DNA of 64,000 nt, from NCBI GenBank assembly GCA_002401765.2, contig NVTY02000010.1:48433-112432 (forward strand), written 5' to 3'. A program made the position numbers and the translations under genes. Below the pieces are notes generated by a model. It was not told where the DNA came from, made no database searches, and saw nothing but the letters and a program-made list of their open reading frames with translations. This document shows positions 19,290 through 32,900 of the stretch, piece by piece. Source of the DNA: Thiotrichaceae bacterium. GTDB lineage: Bacteria > Pseudomonadota > Gammaproteobacteria > SZUA-140. Every line of letters begins with the position of its first letter. The stretch's first letter is position 1.

Positions 19290-20609
19290 ATGAAGAAAAT
19301 AGTACTGGGCTGTCTGGTCGCTGCGTTTGTGCAGCCTGTGATGGCTGCTGACCTTGTTCAGGTTTACGCATTAGCCAAGCAAAATGATCCTGAACTGCAA
19401 GGGTTCCGCTATCAACATATGGCAGCGGCAGAGGCTTTACCGCAGGCGCGCGCAGCGTTGCTACCCGTGATTACTTTTGATGCGAGTTATACCGAGACCA
19501 AGCAGGATCTGATCGAATCCGATAATGACATCTTTTTTGATGGGGAGGCTGACTACCCTACGGACGAGTACACGCTAACGCTTACCCAGCCGATCTTTAA
19601 CTACGCAAGTTATACCGGCTTTCAGCAGGCCAGGTCTCGCGTTGGTCAGGCCGATGCCGAGTTTGAAACGGCGCGTCAAAGCTTGATTGTGCGTGTGGCA
19701 GAGCGCTACTTTTCTGTATTGGCAGCGGAGGATAGTTTGCGTTTTACCCGCGCAGAGAAAGAGGCAGTTGAGCGACAACTGCTGATTGCTGAAAAGAAGC
19801 TGGCTAATGGCGTTGGTAATATCACTGATAAATATGATGCCAAGGCGCGAGCGGCATCCGTGCGCGCCGCTGAAATTGAAGCGTTGAATGTGCTCGATGA
19901 TACACACCAGGCACTGAGTGAACTGACGAATGAACTAATTACCGAGGTGAGCCCTTTGGCTGAAAACGTTGCCTTACTGCAGCCAGAGCCTCTGGACCCT
20001 GACCGCTGGATTGAAGCGGCGTTAAAACAAAACCCTGCGATTATCTACCAAAAGAAAACGCTGGATGTCACCCGCTATGAGGTGACGCGGCAAAAGGCAG
20101 GGCATTATCCGAAGCTTGATTTGATCTATCGATTCAACGACCGTGATGCCAATGGCTCGCTGTTTGGTGGTGGCAGTGAAGTTGAGTCGCATGACGTTGT
20201 GCTGCGTTTTAATTTACCGCTTTATCAGGGTGGTTTTGTCAGCTCTAAAAGCAAAGAAGCGGCGCATTTACATCAGAAATCACGCATGGACCTACAACGT
20301 AGCCAGCGCGCAGTGAAGCGCGCCGCACGCGCCGCTTATTTCGGTGTGATTAGTGCCATTAGTAAAGTGACGGCGTTTGAACAGGCGGTTGAATCTCAGG
20401 CATTGGCGCTGGGGGCGAAACAGAAAATGTTTGATTCAGGTGTTACCACCTCGCTTGCGGTACTCGATGCGCAGCGTGACCTTTACGCTGCAAAACGAGA
20501 TCATGCGCAGGCGCGTTATGACTACATTATGAATCGCCTTAAATTAGAGCAAGCCGTCGGTACGCTCAATGATGAAGATGTATCGATGGTGAGTGCTTGG
20601 TTGAAGTAA
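19290..20609 (+). CDS. tolC: TolC-family outer membrane channel protein
   Basis: A 439-residue TolC-type protein with signal peptide (MKKIVLGCLVAAFVQPVMA). Two homologous halves are visible, each with long Ala/Gln/Glu-rich helices and short strand regions: LTLTQPIFNYASYTGFQQAR in the first half and VVLRFNLPLYQGGFVSSKSK in the second. It should form the trimeric channel-tunnel for type I-like export or efflux. GCGAGGG precedes the ATG at 19290; a GTG at 19275 would spoil the signal peptide. It stands 292 bases upstream of the giant surface protein, with a HlyD-rich operon beyond it, so it is the obvious outer-membrane component for that system. A general TolC role is not excluded. Confidence 0.93.
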   Translation: MKKIVLGCLVAAFVQPVMAADLVQVYALAKQNDPELQGFRYQHMAAAEALPQARAALLPVITFDASYTETKQDLIESDNDIFFDGEADYPTDEYTLTLTQPIFNYASYTGFQQARSRVGQADAEFETARQSLIVRVAERYFSVLAAEDSLRFTRAEKEAVERQLLIAEKKLANGVGNITDKYDAKARAASVRAAEIEALNVLDDTHQALSELTNELITEVSPLAENVALLQPEPLDPDRWIEAALKQNPAIIYQKKTLDVTRYEVTRQKAGHYPKLDLIYRFNDRDANGSLFGGGSEVESHDVVLRFNLPLYQGGFVSSKSKEAAHLHQKSRMDLQRSQRAVKRAARAAYFGVISAISKVTAFEQAVESQALALGAKQKMFDSGVTTSLAVLDAQRDLYAAKRDHAQARYDYIMNRLKLEQAVGTLNDEDVSMVSAWLK

Positions 20610-20901
20610 TCAATCCTAATAAGGGTGGTTTCATCACAACAGTGGGTTTAAAGTTGAATCTGTTGCCATGGCTGCTTGCTACTAAATTGATTATTAATGA
20701 TATTTTGTTAATTAAGCCTGCTATAAATAAGGTTTAAATAGCCGCTTTTATGATGAAATTTGATCCCTGTTGTTGCATGGATAGACGCGATAACTGTACT
20801 GCCCAGGGATTGCCCAGCTTGACAATAATAAACATGGCCGTCCCCGCGGAAACGAAGTTGGTGAAGTGGGTGGTGGCACGTAACGATGGGATTCTACACC
20901 T
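20610..20901. other. 292-bp intergenic region before the giant gene
   Basis: The first half is AT-rich (TATTTTGTTAATTAAG, then CTATAAATAAGG near 20720), the second GC-richer. A TTGACA occurs at 20819-20824 but has no TATAAT-like partner 17 bases on. No hairpin plus T-run separates TolC from the giant gene, so readthrough from TolC is possible. The giant gene's own ribosome site is weak. Confidence 0.45.
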
Positions 20902-23900
20902 ATGCTCGCTCGCCTAAGACAGTCAATTTGTGCGCGTAAAAAACTTCAGTATGAGATAAGAACTCAGCGAGCGCACAAGCGACTGCAGCAAAGGCAGAAA
21001 TTCCAGTTTGAACCCCTCGAGAGCCGCTTTCTACTGTCGGCCGATGCGATATTGCCACCGATTGCTGAGTTCGATGAAGACAACATCATCGCAGAGCAGG
21101 CGATTGTGGTGGCGCTTGATGATGGTAATTTTGATCAGGCTTCGGCAGCTGATGTTGATGATACTGCGACTGGCGCGTTTGATGGCGCTGACATAGAAAT
21201 TGATTTTTCATCGCTGGTTGATGGTGACCGCGATGCACCCGCACCCGTGGTTGAGCAAGTGGCTGCCGCACCTGCCCCGGCACCATTGAGTGCGCAAGAC
21301 ATCTACCTGATCAACGAACTGAATGGCTCACAGTTGGTCGTGATTGACCCCACGGTTCCCGAATATGAAAGTCTGTTAGAACAGTGGGGCGGCGAAAGTA
21401 AACTAGAGATCATCGACTGGTCTCAACCTGTGGCTGCTGTCACTACTGCGGTGAACCCAGTGCTCGCTGATGAGTCGCAAGAAAGCAACGAAGATGACGG
21501 TGGTCAGCTAACCTCAGCGCTGGATGAAAAAGCACCCGTGGCAGTGGTTGATGCTACTGGTCAAAAAAATAAAGCGGTGATCACTGTTATCTTGCTGGAC
21601 GCCTCACGCAGTGGCATCGACCAGATTAGCGAAATTCTGGCTGAATACACCGGTTACGCGGGTATGCATATTCTGGCTCACGGGGCAGCCGGCACGATGC
21701 GCCTTGGTGCAACGACGCTAAACAGCAGTAACCTTGAACAGCATCGCAGCCAGTTGGCTAGTTGGGGCAGCGCGATGGCGCAGGGGGCAGATCTACTGCT
21801 TTACGGTTGTAATATTGCCGAGGGTAATCTTGGTGCAGCCTTTGTGGAAGACATCAGTGACTACACCGGGCTGGATGTCGCCGCATCAAATGACGCGACT
21901 GGCGGCAACAATGTGGGCGGTGACTGGGTGCTTGAGATGAGCACGGGTGTGATTGAAACTGAGATCTTTGCCGCAGCGGACTATGATCATTTACTAGCGG
22001 CGATCAGTGCCACTGGCACTGTCAATGACGATATCATTACCTTTACTGCGAACAAAGTAACGGGCTCCGCTAATGTTGTGATAGACCCTGCTAACGGTGC
22101 TTTTTCGGTAGCCGACACCATTACAGTTGATGGTGCGGCAGAGGATGATATCTTCAGATTCACCGCCATTCCAAATGCTAAAAGCATGGTGCTGGATGGT
22201 GGTGCGGGTAACGATACGCTTGATTTCTCTGCGCTGGCTAATACAGAGCTCTTTTTCACAGTTAAGGGTAATAAGGGCACTGTCGTGGTGGAAACCGTTG
22301 ACAGAAGTGGCGCTGCACCTGTTTATAAAACCATTCTGACGGCAAAAAATGTAGAGAACATCATTGGTGGTGGGCTTGGCGATACCTTTCTGTTAGCGAA
22401 AGCTGCGGTGCTCAAAGGTGACGTGAGTGGCATGGGTGGCGATGACACCATCATCTTTAGTGCCGGTAGTAAGATCGAGGGTAGCGTTGATGGTGGTCTT
22501 GGGGAGAACACCCTGGCCTACAGTTATAACACCGAAAACAGTCGTCCTGATGTGGGCAAAGCGTTAGATAAAAAATTCTTATTTTCAAAAGATGCTGGTT
22601 ATAAAACGAAGGTTACCGTTGACCAAAAGGCGGGTAAGGCGAGCCACATTAACAGTGGAAATATCGCTGGCATTGACAATATTCAGAAGGTTATTGGCGG
22701 GCGTGATGGCCTTGAGTTAAGCGGTTCTGATGGAAAAGATTCAATTGTTAGTAAAGCCGGTGATAACCAAATAACGGGCGGTAAAGATGATGACACACTC
22801 GATAGCCTGTTAGGCAGCGGCAAAGATGCCTTTATTTTTGGGGATGAGTGGGGGCACGATGTCATCCTGAATGACGCAAGCAATAAAGATGTTTTGGACT
22901 TTAGTCAGGTGACATACAACTTGACCTTTCAGGTTAAAAATAACCTGACGGACGGCATTACGGTAGTCAGCACGGTAGAAAATGCGGCGACGGTCGCGGT
23001 TAAGGCTGCGGCAGCTGCGACGGGGGTTTCGGGTAACGTTGCTAAAGATACCGGGGTAAAAGGAATTGACTTGATTATCGGTGGCATTGGTGAAAACAGC
23101 TATCAATTTAGTGACGAATGGAATAGCAATACCATTATCAATGATACGGCGGCTGGATTAGCGAAGGGGACGTTAGATTTCACTGCCGTTACGCATGATC
23201 TTGTTTTTACCATTACGGCGGCTGGTAAGGTGTTGGTGGCGGCCTCTGTTACTGAAGGCGGTGTGACTTCAACCTATAAAGTTGCGGCCGAAGGTATTGC
23301 GAATATCAAGGGCGGGCTGGGTAACAATACCTATAAGATAGAAGGGGCGGGTAACATTACTGGTTCATTGACCGCTGCTGCGGCGAATCAGGTGGTTGGG
23401 AAAAACAATATACTCGACTATTCTCGATACGGCAGTGCCGCGAGCATTAACTTAACGAATACTGCGGTCACCTTTAGTGATGCGCTACCTGTTGTTGCTG
23501 TGATGGCGGGCCCTGCCGCTCAATTGCCGATACAGGAAGAGTGGACATATGTGGTTGATGTGCTTAAAGGCACGCTAAAATTAGATACGACCAATGCCAA
23601 TACATTAGTTAACTTTAGTAATGCTAATACACACGAAGTGGATGAGCAGAATTTCAAAAAAGCACTCGAGAAACTGATTAATAGAAGTGATTTTTCTGTT
23701 AATAAAGCAGTTGACGAGGTAACAAAAAAGACCACCTTTACCATTACTTTCTCTGAACCAAAGGCGATTCAAAATAGTGCCGGTGCGGGCCTGTTTGATA
23801 CGGATGTAAAGACAAAAATAGCGCAGGCATCGGTTAGTTTGTCGGTGGGGGTTACACCGACTAATGACAATAAAACACAGGTTATTAGCGTCGCTAAAAG

Positions 23901-26900
23901 TGCGACTGTAGGTGAATTTAAATTAAAATATGGCAATGTCGAATTAGCGACAGTGACGATTGATGTGAACACTGATCACAATGCAATTGCGGCAGCTATT
24001 AAGACGGCGCTAGAAGCAGAAGCAACGGATTATAATGTGGCTGTGACCTATGTTGCTGAGCCGCAGGACCACCAATGGACAGTGGTTTTTACCGCAAAAG
24101 TTCCGGCCACTACGCCGGCGTTAGATAGGATTGCCGTGGAGGAAGTGACACCACTTTTTTATGTTTATAAGCTCTCTGTCGTTGGCAATAACGCAGGCAT
24201 AACAAATGTGGCGGGTGTTGGAGGTGTCGACCAGACCTGGTCGGTACATCATAGCGCGACAGATAAGACATTTGATTTGAAGGTGGTATTTAGTGACCTT
24301 GATGGTATCAACCTAACGGCAGATATCACCGCTATTACACACAACATCTCCCCAGACCAATTGCAGCAGAAACTTGAAACAAAAATTCTTGAAGCGATTA
24401 CTGGCCAGCGTTTTGATGTGCCGCCTAAGGTGTTAATTAGTGGCATGGGAACAGCAGATTTTCCATGGCAGATTACCTTTGCCAACATGGGCGTGGTGAC
24501 ACTGACGGCACCTGTTAAAACCTTTACTGCAGAGGCTGATATTACCAAGCACTCGGCCAGTGGTTTTGGCGCCGGTGCTGCAGATAAAGTGACTGGGATT
24601 AATTATGTGATTGGCACGGGTGATGGCAGTGACCGTATTTATGGTGTTGAGCATGTGTCGGGTGAGATCAAGAAGTTCAGATGGAATACGATCACCTTAG
24701 AGGCAGATAAACAGACGCTGTTAATGGATGGCAAGCTTAACCTTCAAACGGGACAGGCTGTTTTATATCAGGCTGCCGCGGCTGGCACGATAAAGGGGCT
24801 TGATGTGGGTACGGTCTATTTTATCTCTGCAGAATATGATGCGGCGACGGCCAAAACCAAAGTGCGGTTTTTTGCTAGCCATGAAGAGATAGCGAAGCTG
24901 GATAATAGCTTTTTTAATAAGGCGAATGCGATAGAGCTGGGCGAGCCTGCTGATGCGGCAGTTGATCAAACGCTGCTGCAAGTGCTACGTACGGAAGGTG
25001 GTTCGGGTAACGATATACTCATTGCAAACATCATTAATGATGCCAATGTGTTAATGGGGGGCGCGGGGAATGACGTACTGGTTGGTGGTAAAAATGCTGA
25101 TTATTTAGATGGTGGTGCGGGCAAAGATACGCTCTACAGTGATGGCACTCACGCGCTGGATGGCGTCGGCGAAGATGTGGTGCGTGGCGGTGCGGGTGAT
25201 GACCATATTTATGGTAATGCAGGCACCGACCATCTATTGGGTGGTACGGGTGATGATTATCTGGTCGGTGGTGCGGGCAGTGATATTGTCAAGGGCGGTA
25301 AAGGTGCCGATAAGTTGGCCATCATTGAAAAGGGTGATGCTAAAGACTATGACCAGTTTCATGGTGGTCAAGGTGGCGACGAGTACCTCTTTAAAGGCGA
25401 GTGGGGCATGGCTAGTCTTAAAGAGACAGGGAGTGGAACCGACACGATTGATCTTTCAACGACCTTTGAAAATACCTTGCATGTACTGAGTAATGGAAGT
25501 TATTTTTCCGCGAATGGAGAGCTGGTCGCAGGAAAACTTATCCTTGATGGCGCTGTCAATGGTTCCATCGAAGAGGTTTTCTTACTCAATGAGTTGAATT
25601 CACTAACCGGTAGTCAGGCATCATCGGGTAGTGTCTTAACACAGCCTGGTTTTAGTCTGCACCAGGTAGCGGATAACAATAAAACGACAGCAACATTAAC
25701 CGCCATCGCAGAACCTAATGTCGGTACAGAGAGCGCCGCGCTGAAATTTCGTTTGATGGTAGATCGTGGCAACGGCCCCGAGGTTTATGATGTCACACTA
25801 CCAAAAGCAACTTATGCGGCCCCGGAAGCGGCTCGGCTTGCCCTGGAAGATGCGCTGATTAATGCCATCAATGGTGTTGTTAACAACGCTGAACTACTGG
25901 CTAAAGTGGGTTTGACGGTTGAGTTGGTAAACGAGCACCTTCAAATTAGTGCAACTGCCGATGGCACGCTCGACGATGGCAATAATGTGATCGCCGCTCG
26001 TATGGAATTCACCGTGAATGCGCTGAACGCGGTGATGGTTGGCGGGAAAGATAACTTTTCAAAATTTGAGACCATTAAGCTGGGAGAGGGTGCCAATACA
26101 TTTGTTTTTGGTAATGACTACTGGGGCGGTGGCAGTTCTGCTGCGACGTTAGCGCAGGCGATTCCATTGGTCGATATGTTGGCGAGGAGCCTGCAAGGCC
26201 AGCTAACGATTGATACCGAAACGCTGCATAAAGAGGGTTCGCCACTGGTACTGGACTTTCGTTCGGTTAATCACGAACTATACTTTAACTTTAGCCCGGT
26301 AGAAGGAAATCCGAATGTTATTGAACTGACGATCCGTACGGTTCAGGATTTAACATTACCAATAGTGGGGATTGGTCCTGAGATTCGCAACGACACTATT
26401 GTTTTTACGCATGTCGATAAAAACGCCACGATTTTGGGTGGACGTTACGCCAATACCTTTAATTTTGACAAAGGCGCCACCTATGAAGGAAAGCTAATTG
26501 GTGGCGAGGGCATTGGCCCATTGACAACATTTGCAGGTCATACTAGCGATAAAGTGCTTGATGCCATCGCCCTGGTTGAGTCAGTCGGCACCGGTTTATC
26601 ATTAAATGACTTTCTGGAAAATGCGATTTTTCAGGTTGAAAATAATCTTAGCTATTCAAATTTTGGTGCGGGATCGGTTGCTGATAATTTGAAGCATGGT
26701 ATTACCACCATCAATATGGAGCAATTGCGCACAGGCGGTGAAGCGAAGTCAAAGGCTGAATTAGCCCAGCAACTGCTCGCGGGTAATTTGGCAGGGCCTC
26801 TCTTTGATAAGCTGATTACAGAGACTACTGGCTTAAGTGGTTCGATGGAAAATGTGAAAAGCGCTAACCTCGGTGATGTGATTGTGCGCTCCGGTATTAA

Positions 26901-29900
26901 TATCGTGCGTGGTACGGATTATGACTTTAGTGATTTAGGTGATTTCAAGAGTAACCCCGCCGCATTTTTATCCAGTGGTGCAGATACTATCAGTATTGGT
27001 GATAACCCATTCTCAATTACGCCCGGGGTTCATATTCTGGCGGGTGGCTCGGGTGCCGATACCTATAAATTTAACAGCCAGTTCTGGGGGGGGGCATTAA
27101 TTCTTGATGATGTCTTTTCACCCAGCCTGGCCCTGGGTGGCGTGGGCGATGCGATTGTTGATGGACTGATTCCGCATGACACACTTGATTTCTCAAATGT
27201 ATACCAGGATCTTTACTATACGGTATTTAATGTTTCGCTTAATGATATCGAGACGATTCAGGCATGGGCTGAAGAAAATGATGCGATACCCGGTGATGGC
27301 TTTCCGATTGATATCGGTGTTTCCGCCGTACTGGTGACTGGCTTTGATCCTTTCGGCGACAATAATACTGAAGCGTTCAGGCTTAGCAATGTGTTATCGG
27401 CTCAGGGTGGGATTGGTAATGCAAATTTTGCCTTTGCGGTGGGCGTTGAAAATATCGCTGCTGGGCGTGGTGATAATACGGTCTACTTTTATGATGGTGC
27501 TGAGATTGGTGGGCGCATTGCCCCTGGTTTTGGTGGTTCATTAAACCTTGACTATAGCGAGTATCATCAAACTCATGTTGGTGCGATTAATAATGATTCT
27601 GATGGGATTGAGACCGATTTAGATACCATCGATACCACTATTTTTCCAGAGGCATTTTTTACCGATGAACTGCCCGACTGGGCGCAGAGTCTGTTTCCTA
27701 GTGTTGACTATACTTACGGTAGCGCGACCGGTTCGGGGGGAGGGGCGCTGGGTGTCGTTGAGGCTGGTAATATTGTGGGTACCCTCGGTGCTGACACCAT
27801 TAATGCGAATCGTTTTGATAATGAGATTAAGGCAGGTGCGGGTGCTGATACCGTTAATGGCGAAGGCGGTGACGATAATATTTATGGAGAGAGTGGCAAT
27901 GACACGCTGAATGGTGGCGCGGGTGAGGATCAGCTGTTTGGTGGGACAGGCAATGATGACCTGAAGGGTGGCGATGGCGATGACTCTTTATTGGCTGGTG
28001 AAGGAAATGACTTTGTTGATGGTGGTGCGGATAAAGATACCTACCAACTGAGTGTTGGTGAAAACAATCACCTCTTTCTATTTCCGGGTGACTCGCGTGA
28101 CTGGATTAATTCAGCAGTCATTTCAGAAGGTGTTAATACTGCATTGACTGGTGGTACCGATAAAGCCTCAGACCCATGGACGCTGACCCATGACTGGGGT
28201 GCCGGTGCGATAATCGAAAAAAATGCGATGACTAATGTTGAGATGATTCTCATCAACAACGCGGCCACATTGCCTCAGAATGCAGTCATCGTGACGCAGG
28301 ATAGCAAGGTTCAAACGATTGCGATTAACCCAACCGGGCTTTCGGGAAAGGGTACCTATTTACTCTATATCGATAGCACCGATGTGATTGACATGAAGGG
28401 CTATGGGGCGAACAAAGTAGACCTGGGTAGCTACGACAGTGTGGCAAACCAACAAACCCTGGTGATCTATGCCAATGAAGAAGATAAGACCAATAGTGCG
28501 AATGCTATTTTAACGTTGGTGATTAATGGCAAAGGGGCTGCTATTACAGAAGCGGACCTCAATTTTACCAGTGCCCCAGCGCTGATGGCAGAGCGTTGGG
28601 TGAGTGAGGCATCAACAACCTATCAATTGATTGAGCAGGACCTGGTTGCGATTCGAGAAGAGGCGATTTCACGCTGGATGGCGGCCACTGGTGATGATCC
28701 GGTGATTGCGGAATACCTGAACAGCCTGGTATTTAGTCTGGCAGACCTGGATGGGCAAAAATTAGCGCAAATCTTTAGCAGTGAAATCCGTATCGATATT
28801 GATGCGGCTGGCAGTGGCTGGTTTGTGGATGCAACCCCCGATGCGGATGAAGAGTTTAGCCTGCTAAGTCAGATGGGATTATCGCTGGCAGACGCCGAGA
28901 GCGATGCCTACGCCAAGTATGATCTGCTATCAGTGATGATGCATGAGATCGGCCATGCGCTTGGCATGGATGATGTGGTTCAAGCAGGTTCGCTAATGAA
29001 CCACGAGCTACGTGGCGGTGTTCGCGCGATGATTGTGATTGATGATGCGGCGCAATTAACGCTCGCCAGCGCACAGCTTGCTAATGAACATGGCGTAGAA
29101 CATTCTGATGAAGAAAAAATTATTGATGGCCTTGCTGATTTTGCGGCCTGGGCAGAGAGTAATATCACGGATGTTTTATTGCCCGATATCATTGAGTTGC
29201 CTTTTTTAAGCCAGGGTTTAAATGCGCTATGGGATCTTTCTGGCGGCAGTGCCTTTACCGATGCGATTGGTGATGGTATCCGCCAGGAAATCCTTGCTGT
29301 TTTTAATGACAACACCACAGTAACCACTGAAGAGTTACTGGCGCTTGCTTCTGTGAGTGCCGCAGACTCTCATCGCTTGTCAGAGTTTCAGGCAACGGTT
29401 GACCTTGGCAGTAACACAACGTTGCTAGATTTAGATCTCGATATTCTGGCTGACCTCGGCCTGGACTTAACCGCGCTTGCCGATCTCTCGATGTCTGAGC
29501 CCTTGCAACTCTCAACGAGTATGTCACTCGATTTTGGTTTTGGCATTGATGCTGCTACAGGTGAATTTTATATTGAGAATCCAACATTATCGGCACATGT
29601 GACGGTTGATCATGATAATCCGCTCGATGTCTCATTAACGGTGGGGCCGGTTGGCATTGGCATTGAACAAGGTAAGATTGAGATTCAGGCGGGTATATTA
29701 GTGCCAACGGAAGGGCGTTATGGCGCGGCTGATTTTGGTAGCTTTAGTGTGGGCGCGCCAGTATTTGATGCCGCTAGCAATTATGAAGTAGACCTGCCGT
29801 TTAAATTACTGGGTGCCATGGCTGGATTGGTCGACGAGGTGGGCAGTATTAGCGGCTCATTTAATAGAGAAGATAGCCCAATTCAGTCTGGTGCTAATCT

Positions 29901-32900
29901 ATTTGCTAGCCAATTTTTCGCACTGATTCCGCAAACATTGAATTTTGACGGGGTTAACTTTGATGCACTAAAAGATCTTACCAATGTGTCATTGGATGCG
30001 GCACTGGAAGGGATTAAAGAGACATTAAGATCGGCGATTAGCGAAGATGGCGCGGCGTATGTTGACCTGCCTTTTCTCAATCAAAGCGCGGTAGACCTGT
30101 TAGGTAATGGCTCGACAGACATTGTACAAACAATTATTGATGCGATTGACGTGGTGCAGGCTAACTTGTCTGATATTAACCATTTTGAAATTGACCTGAA
30201 TCAGGAGATCAATCGCGCGCTAGGATTGGGGCTCGCCATCGGTGATGATGCCGCCGTGGATAGCGCCTATAGCAACCTGATTGAACTCTCTACCCGCCTG
30301 CATGCACATTCAAGTAATGATGACCTTGCACTGGCATTAGCGCAGCAAAACCATGCGGCTGCGTTTGATGATCTACTGTTTGACCGCGACATCAGTGGCG
30401 CGAATGATCGCCTGACGGCATGGGGACTAGACCTTGATTCCACAGACCTGGATATTGCTGAGGCAGTCGTTGATGTGGCTACTTATGCCGCACTAAAAGC
30501 GGATCGTGATCTGCTGGCCGCTAATTCAGGCTTTATGGATGCGATGGCTAATTTGGCTAAGTATGGTCTTGATAGCAATACCCGTGATGCTGAAATTGAA
30601 GCGTTGTTTGACACTACCGATGCTATCGCTAGCGCAGAAGCACAGCGAATTGTTTTGTTGGACGCGGCGGCTAGCGATGATGAAAAGCTGGTGGCGCGTA
30701 TGCAGTTGGCGATGTTAGGCATTGTGATTGGTGACTCAAGCGCTGATGATGACATCACGGCGCTTGATTTTGATGCCTTGTTAAGTCAGGCCACAGAGAT
30801 TACCGCGACTAAAGCGGAGCGTGATCTGTTGGCGAGCGAAACAGTGTTGGTAGACGCGGCTAATCGTTTAGCTGAGCAGGGGGTCAGTGGCAACGCCAGT
30901 GATTTAGCCATTGCCACGGCACTGGTTGGCATTGAAAATCTGCAAGATAGTTATGATGACCGTGACCTGCTCAACGAACATGAGGCGGTGGCGATTACAG
31001 AGGCCATTAATCGTTATGCCACTAGTGGACTCGCACTGGATGCGAGCGATGTGGATGTCGCACTGACATTGATTGACCAGGCAACGCTTGATCTCAGGGT
31101 GATTGATCGTGACCTGCTGCTGCAATACGAGAACAATAAAGCGTTAGATCTGGAATATAGCGACTCTGTATTGGATTTGAGCTTTAGCATAAACAAAGCG
31201 GTGACTGGAAACTACGACCTGGCATTAGACCTGGAAGACCTGCCTGGCCTGGGAGAGCTGCTCACAGGCAATGATCTTTTGACTGTTGATCTGGAGAGTG
31301 ATGGACAGATCTTTGTCGATGCGGATATCTCGCTATATCTTAACTTTGGTTTTGATCTCAGTAGCCTTGGTGATCCTAAGATACTGGTGTATGACGACAG
31401 TCAGGTGATCTTTAATCATCTGACGATTGAAACCATCGACCCTATTGATATCACCGGGAAGTTGACGCTTCTCCCAGGATTAGGTGGTGATGCACTTTCA
31501 CTGACCCTGGCGATTGATGATGCCGAGATATTTGTTGATCTTGAAGGGTCTATTACGCTGGTTGAAGATGACAGTGATGGCGCTTATCTGGTGAGTGAAC
31601 TGGCAGCTGATGCATCGTTATGGAATGTCGATTTGATTGGTAATATTGAGGCAAACTTGCCGATGTACTTCCCGACAGCAAGTATCCCGCTGGGTGGTAC
31701 CACAAAAGATTTTAATGGTGATGGCTATGGCGATAACATATTGCATATTGATGGCCAATTTCGCGGGGATGGCGATTATGATTTAAACTTTATCACCCCT
31801 AACCTGAATCTGGCAGATGCCTTTAATGTCTTTGAAATCCTTAATGACCCAGCCAAAGTGCTGCAAGGTCTTGAAGGGATGTTTGATGGACTCAAATCAT
31901 CTATCGGCGATAAATTTGATAATTTAAATTTGCCATTAGTGGGAGATGCATTGAAAGACGCGCCAGATTTTATCGATGATCTACGCGATTCATTGTTATC
32001 AGCCAAAGGTGCTAATGGTCTATACAGTGGTGGGCTTGGTAAAGCACTACAGGACGAAGCGCTAAAAGATGAAGATGTACGACGCTCAACTATCGAGTTA
32101 ATTCAGGAAGGTCTCTATAACACGCTCGGCCCAGGTGGCATGGATATTCTGAGTGCACCGAAGATGGTTGAAAACCCTTACACAGGCAAGATGGAAGCGG
32201 TTTATGGCCTGGATGGGACAGTCGAGGTGGTTGATATTACATCGCCGGATGATATTCAGTTGGTGATAGAAGGTAATAATCTACAGTTCAATGTGATCAT
32301 TGCGGATGAGGTGTTCCCAACCAAATTGATTGGATTAGATTTTGGCGCATCGCTACCAGGGTTTGACCTTAGCAGTGACGCGGGCCTTGAGATTTCAATG
32401 GACTATGTCTTCGGCTTGGGATTTGGTTTTGGTGCATCAGGTTTCTTTGTGGATACGTCGGGTATTTCAGAGAGTGGTTCTGAGTTTGCTTTAGATCTTG
32501 ATGTTGGTTTAACCGGTGGCGCATCAGCGAAGCTCTTTTTCCTTGAAGTGAGCATTGAAGACTACACCGGTGTGGATGCGGATGGGGATCTCTTTGGAGC
32601 GGGTGATGAAGATGGCCTGAGTGGCTTTAATGGTTCGTTTGACATTGACCTTGGTGATAGCAGTGGTGACGGCAAGTGGGTGATTGTCGGGCCGGGTAGT
32701 GATCTACCCGAAATTAGTGCAACCCTGAGTGCCGAGCTCAATGTTGATCTTTACGCTTCAGCAGGCGTTCCGGCGATTGATCTGAGTGCGCTGGGTTTTG
32801 GTGATTTTTCACTGGAGCTGCCGCCAGTCGAAACCATTATCCATTATGATCAACTGCTGGCAGAAGCGGTGCTGGGAACGAACGGCATCAGTTTTGATAT

